Assembly (NCBI RefSeq): GCF_900996225.1
Contig: NZ_CAAJGL010000090.1
Coordinates: 620,001 to 684,000, forward strand
Reading direction: 5' to 3'
Source of the DNA: Paraburkholderia sp. BCC1884
GTDB taxonomy: Bacteria > Pseudomonadota > Gammaproteobacteria > Burkholderiales > Burkholderiaceae
Length of the DNA stretch: 64,000 nucleotides
The position numbers and the translations under genes were made by a program. Below are positions 61,429 to 64,000 of this stretch, piece after piece; the stretch's first letter is position 1; every line of letters begins with the position of its first letter. The notes under the pieces are model-generated. The model was given only the letters and a program-made list of their open reading frames with translations. It was not told where the DNA came from and searched no databases.

Positions 61429-62355
61429 CTACAGGACCAATTCCCAGCGCTCGATCGTCAGCTCCTTGCCGAAACGGCGCTCGGCGGACGTGCCGGCCAG
61501 TTTGAAGCCGGCACGTTCGCTTAGCCGCCGCGGCTCCGCGAGCGTGGCGGCCGTTGTCAGCGTGAGTTTCGTATAACCCGCGCGCCGCGCGAAGCGCACG
61601 CATTCGTTGAGTAGTTGGGTACCGACGCCCAGCCGCTGCACTTCCGGTTCCACCCACAGGAGCCGCACGCCGGCCACCGTCGTCGAGACGGCGACGATGC
61701 ACACCGATCCGACCACCAAGCCTTCCTGATCGGCGACCCAGCACATTTCCCGCACCGCGTCGCCGCGTTGCGTGTAATCCGCGACCACGCGCGCGAGCAA
61801 TCCCTCGAACGATCGATCCCAGCCGTACTGCGCGGCAAACCATTGCGCCTGACGATGCACGAGCCAGCCGCATTCGCCGGGGCGCGGCTGCCGGAGCATG
61901 ACGAGCTCGTGCTGCGGTTTGTCGCCCAGCAGCCGTTCGATGATCTTCATCGCCATGGTGAGCTGTTCCTGGCCGAGCACGGGGAGGCTCTCGAGCACGG
62001 CCTGGACTTCCTCGATCGCGGCCGTGTCGAGCGGCGCATACGCGGCGTGGCCGACGTCGGTGAGGGCGATCAGGGACTGGCGTGCATCCGATTCGGACGG
62101 CCGGCGCGTGATCAGATTGCGTCGTTCGAAACTGGTAAGCAGACGGCTGAGATAACCGCTGTCCAGACCGAGGGCGCGACCGAGCACCGAAGCCGTTTGT
62201 GCGCGGCCCCGGGAGAGCTCATGCAGAACGCGCACTTCCGTCAGCGAGAAGGCGCTTTTTGCCAGATGCTCATGCAGTACGCCAATGTGCTGCGTATAGA
62301 AGCGATTGAAATGGCGAACGGCCTGAGCGCGCCGTAGCGCCTCGGAATCGGTCAA
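61429..62355 (-). CDS. MarR-type helix-turn-helix / GNAT acetyltransferase fusion protein
   Basis: Protein of 308 residues with an N-terminal MarR-like winged helix (HFNRFYTQHIGVLHEHLAKS; LGLDSGYLSRLLTSFERRNLI) and a C-terminal GNAT N-acetyltransferase domain (VSTTVAGVRLLWVEPEVQRLGVGTQLLNECVRFAR in parts, with the acetyl-CoA loop RLGVGTQ). Such fusions are common in proteobacteria, but the regulon and substrate are unknown. It is convergent with metQ across 9 bases. Confidence 0.92.
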   Translation of the reverse strand: MTDSEALRRAQAVRHFNRFYTQHIGVLHEHLAKSAFSLTEVRVLHELSRGRAQTASVLGRALGLDSGYLSRLLTSFERRNLITRRPSESDARQSLIALTDVGHAAYAPLDTAAIEEVQAVLESLPVLGQEQLTMAMKIIERLLGDKPQHELVMLRQPRPGECGWLVHRQAQWFAAQYGWDRSFEGLLARVVADYTQRGDAVREMCWVADQEGLVVGSVCIVAVSTTVAGVRLLWVEPEVQRLGVGTQLLNECVRFARRAGYTKLTLTTAATLAEPRRLSERAGFKLAGTSAERRFGKELTIERWELVL

Positions 62356-62418
62356 ATGCGGCTCCCCGGAAGTTATTTATCACTTGGTACATAGCACTAT
62401 ATTGGAAGGCACCCTATT

Positions 62419-62446
62419 AAAAAAGCCGCGCGGATCCCGCTTTGGC
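62419..62446 (-). terminator. Possible reverse-strand terminator
   Basis: On the reverse strand GCC...GCGG-GAT-CCGC...GGC is followed by TTTTTT (complement of 62419-62424). It lies 64 bases before the MarR/GNAT gene start and would end a reverse transcript from the hairpin-rich block upstream. Confidence 0.45.
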
Positions 62447-62498
62447 TGAACTGGTGCTTAAGTGGTATTGCGTGCCACGCATTTCATCGTTTGCGCGC

Positions 62499-62573
62499 GG
62501 AGCCCACCTAGGCACCGGTGTCTCTGCTGGGCTCCCATGTAGGGGTAAATCCCGATCTGGTCGGAACCCTACC
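62499..62573. other. Two consecutive stem-loops in a lower-GC intergenic block
   Basis: Stem 1: GGAGCCCA (62499-62506) and TGGGCTCC (62528-62535), with a second near-palindrome (CACCGGTG core) inside the loop. Stem 2: GTAGGG and CCCTAC enclosing an inner imperfect stem. Both strands are open for 77 and 88 codons but I recognise no protein in either. The 371-base gap is AT-richer than the genome. Confidence 0.5.
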
Positions 62574-62639
62574 AAAAGCCTTTCGATCGACCGCAAAGTC
62601 TTACCCAGTAAGCATTTTCGGCATTTAGCCCACCCTGTA

Positions 62640-62676
62640 ACCAGTTCGTTGACTGGTATTATGTTGGTTATATAAT
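62640..62676 (+). promoter_or_regulatory. Sigma-70 promoter and overlapping inverted repeat upstream of gntR
   Basis: TTGACT (62649-62654) and TATAAT (62671-62676) with a 16-base spacer form a good promoter 51 bases before the GntR start. ACCAGT and ACTGGT (62640-62645, 62652-62657) make a perfect inverted repeat over the -35, a likely operator. Confidence 0.75.
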
Positions 62677-62726
62677 GGGCTCTCATTTTTCGTAGACCGT
62701 ACTTTTGCAACGGCCGCCGGAGCCCC

Positions 62727-63461
62727 ATGGAAACTCGCTGGTCCGCACTGATGCCTGACGCCCGCAACGTCACGCCGCTCTACTTGCAGCTCGCGCGCAA
62801 TCTTGCGACGGCGATCCACTGCGGCGTGTGGTCGGCGGGCGAGGCGCTGCCTTCGGAACGCACGCTCTCGGACGCGATCGGCGTGTCGCGCATCACCGCG
62901 CGCAAGGCGATCGAGTTACTGGTGGAACAGGGCTTGATCCGGCGCGCACGTGGCGCGGGCAGTTTCATCACGCCGCGTGTGGAAGATCCGCTGTCCCGCC
63001 TCACCGGTTTTACGAAGAAGATGCAGCAGCGCGGTTTCCGTCCCGACTCGGTGTGGCTCGAGCGCGAGATTCGCGCCGCCAACCGTGACGAACTGGTGCA
63101 TCTGGGCTTGTCGCCCGGCGCGGCCGTGGCGAGTCTGCGGCGTCTGCGGCGCGCGGACGGCATCGTGATGGCGGTCGAGCATTCGGCCCTGCCGGCGGCG
63201 ATCGTACCCGACCCGCAGGCGATCGGCGTCTCGCTCTACAGCTATCTGGAACAACGTGGCGCCGCTGTAGTGCGCGCCTTGCAGCATTTTCGCGCGGTCA
63301 ACGCCTCGAGCGAGATCGCCGCGCTGATGGATATCGAACCGCGCTCGGCACTGCTGGTCATTACGCGTATCGGCTATAGCGCCGACCAGCGCGCCATCGA
63401 AATGACCAACACGTATTGCCGTGACGATTACTACGACTTTGTCGCCGAATTGCGAACCTGA
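62727..63461 (+). CDS. GntR/HutC-family transcriptional regulator (NagR-like)
   Basis: Regulator of 244 residues. The N-terminal winged helix (LYLQLARNLATAIHCGVW; LPSERTLSDAIGVSRITARKAIELLVEQGLI) is followed by a UTRA effector domain (LTGFTKKMQQRGF and later SYLEQRGAAVVRALQHFRAVNA in parts). Upstream of nagA it most likely responds to N-acetylglucosamine 6-phosphate or glucosamine 6-phosphate. The inference rests on its location. Confidence 0.93.
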   Translation: METRWSALMPDARNVTPLYLQLARNLATAIHCGVWSAGEALPSERTLSDAIGVSRITARKAIELLVEQGLIRRARGAGSFITPRVEDPLSRLTGFTKKMQQRGFRPDSVWLEREIRAANRDELVHLGLSPGAAVASLRRLRRADGIVMAVEHSALPAAIVPDPQAIGVSLYSYLEQRGAAVVRALQHFRAVNASSEIAALMDIEPRSALLVITRIGYSADQRAIEMTNTYCRDDYYDFVAELRT

Positions 63462-63547
63462 GTGGCCGTGGCACTGACCAACCAGAACGCGGCGCCGAGC
63501 AGGCGCACTTCAGGCACACCCCGTATTACGCCTCACCAGAGAGACTC

Positions 63548-64000
63548 ATGCTGACCGGAAACATACTCACCACCGATGGGTGGATTCACGGCACGCTCGA
63601 ATACGAAAACGGCCGCATCACGGCGCTGACCGGCGAACGCGTCGATCCGTCGACCAACGACGCGCCGTACATCCTGCCAGGCTTCATCGACCTGCACGTG
63701 CATGGCGGCGGCGGCTCCGACGTGATGGAGGCGGGCGACGCCATCGAAACCATCACCCGCACGCATGCGCGCTATGGCACGACGAGTCTGCTCGCCACCA
63801 CCATGACCGCGCCGCGCGACGAACTGATGCGCGTGGTCGCCGGTCTCGGCGACGTCGCAAAAACGCGTACGCCAGGCGGCGCGCGCGTGCTCGGCGTGCA
63901 TCTGGAAGGGCCGTACATCAACCCCGGCAAGCTCGGCGCGCAGCCGGACGCGGCCGTCTCGGCGGTGATGGACGAAGTGCTGAAGTATCTGTCGATTGCG
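63548..64000 (+). CDS. nagA: N-acetylglucosamine-6-phosphate deacetylase (3' end outside window)
   Basis: First 151 residues of a deacetylase that releases acetate from GlcNAc-6-phosphate. The metal-binding DLHVHGGGG motif near residue 42 and the later HLEGPYINPGKLGAQ are typical. The frame runs off the window end. GntR-nagA suggests an amino-sugar catabolic operon continuing downstream. Confidence 0.95.
   Translation, partial: MLTGNILTTDGWIHGTLEYENGRITALTGERVDPSTNDAPYILPGFIDLHVHGGGGSDVMEAGDAIETITRTHARYGTTSLLATTMTAPRDELMRVVAGLGDVAKTRTPGGARVLGVHLEGPYINPGKLGAQPDAAVSAVMDEVLKYLSIA

Overview
The window looks like a chromosomal stretch of a Burkholderiaceae betaproteobacterium, most likely Paraburkholderia. 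The reasons are the high GC content with strong third-position bias, a betaproteobacterial gshA of the Thiobacillus type, an EIIA-Man/HPr/EI cluster without sugar permeases, and an aa3 oxidase locus laid out as in that family. This genus call is inference from gene content. I see no rRNA, tRNA, CRISPR array, integrase or intact insertion sequence, so most of the window reads as core genome.

Layout: (1) 1-5.5 kb: an MCE-type lipid transporter (permease, ATPase, MCE protein, PqiC-like lipoprotein), a VanZ protein, a thioredoxin-like ferredoxin and a small hydrolase. (2) 5.8-11.7 kb: D,D-carboxypeptidase, D-amino acid aminotransferase, YbeD, a LysR regulator divergent from a DUF2917 gene, then lipB-lipA. 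(3) 11.7-12.8 kb: a lower-GC scar with two orphan small membrane proteins and a 5'-truncated tauC-like permease. (4) 12.8-15.4 kb: a HAD phosphatase and a Na/Pi symporter. (5) 15.4-21.5 kb: a DeoR regulator divergent from a glycerophosphodiesterase plus a complete spermidine/iron-class ABC importer, with a perfect palindrome between them. (6) 21.5-26.6 kb: dctA-dctB-dctD with a sigma-54 promoter. (7) 26.6-30.3 kb: TlpA-like protein, lipoprotein, comM, ubiK. (8) 30.5-32.6 kb: glnK-amtB behind a second sigma-54 promoter and an NtrC-like site. (9) 32.7-38.4 kb: gshA-gshB, then EIIA-Man, HPr and EI. (10) 38.4-46.9 kb: moeB, S41 protease, gpmA, rhodanese, grxC, secB, gpsA, trmL, comF and a BioC-like methyltransferase. 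(11) 46.9-57.9 kb: the aa3 cytochrome oxidase locus with heme A and copper assembly factors. (12) 57.9-64 kb: YciI protein, a chemoreceptor, an orphan MetQ protein, a MarR/GNAT fusion, a GntR regulator and the start of nagA.

The themes are envelope maintenance, nutrient uptake under nitrogen and C4-dicarboxylate control, thiol/redox homeostasis and aerobic respiration. I did not find a clear new defence or mobile system. The less ordinary items are the subunit II - cytochrome c - OmpA fusion (coxB), the phosphodiesterase/ABC-importer regulon with its palindromic operator, a low-GC hairpin-rich intergenic block at 62.42-62.64 kb, the 11.7-12.8 kb scar, and an in-frame 9-bp minisatellite in the chemoreceptor gene.
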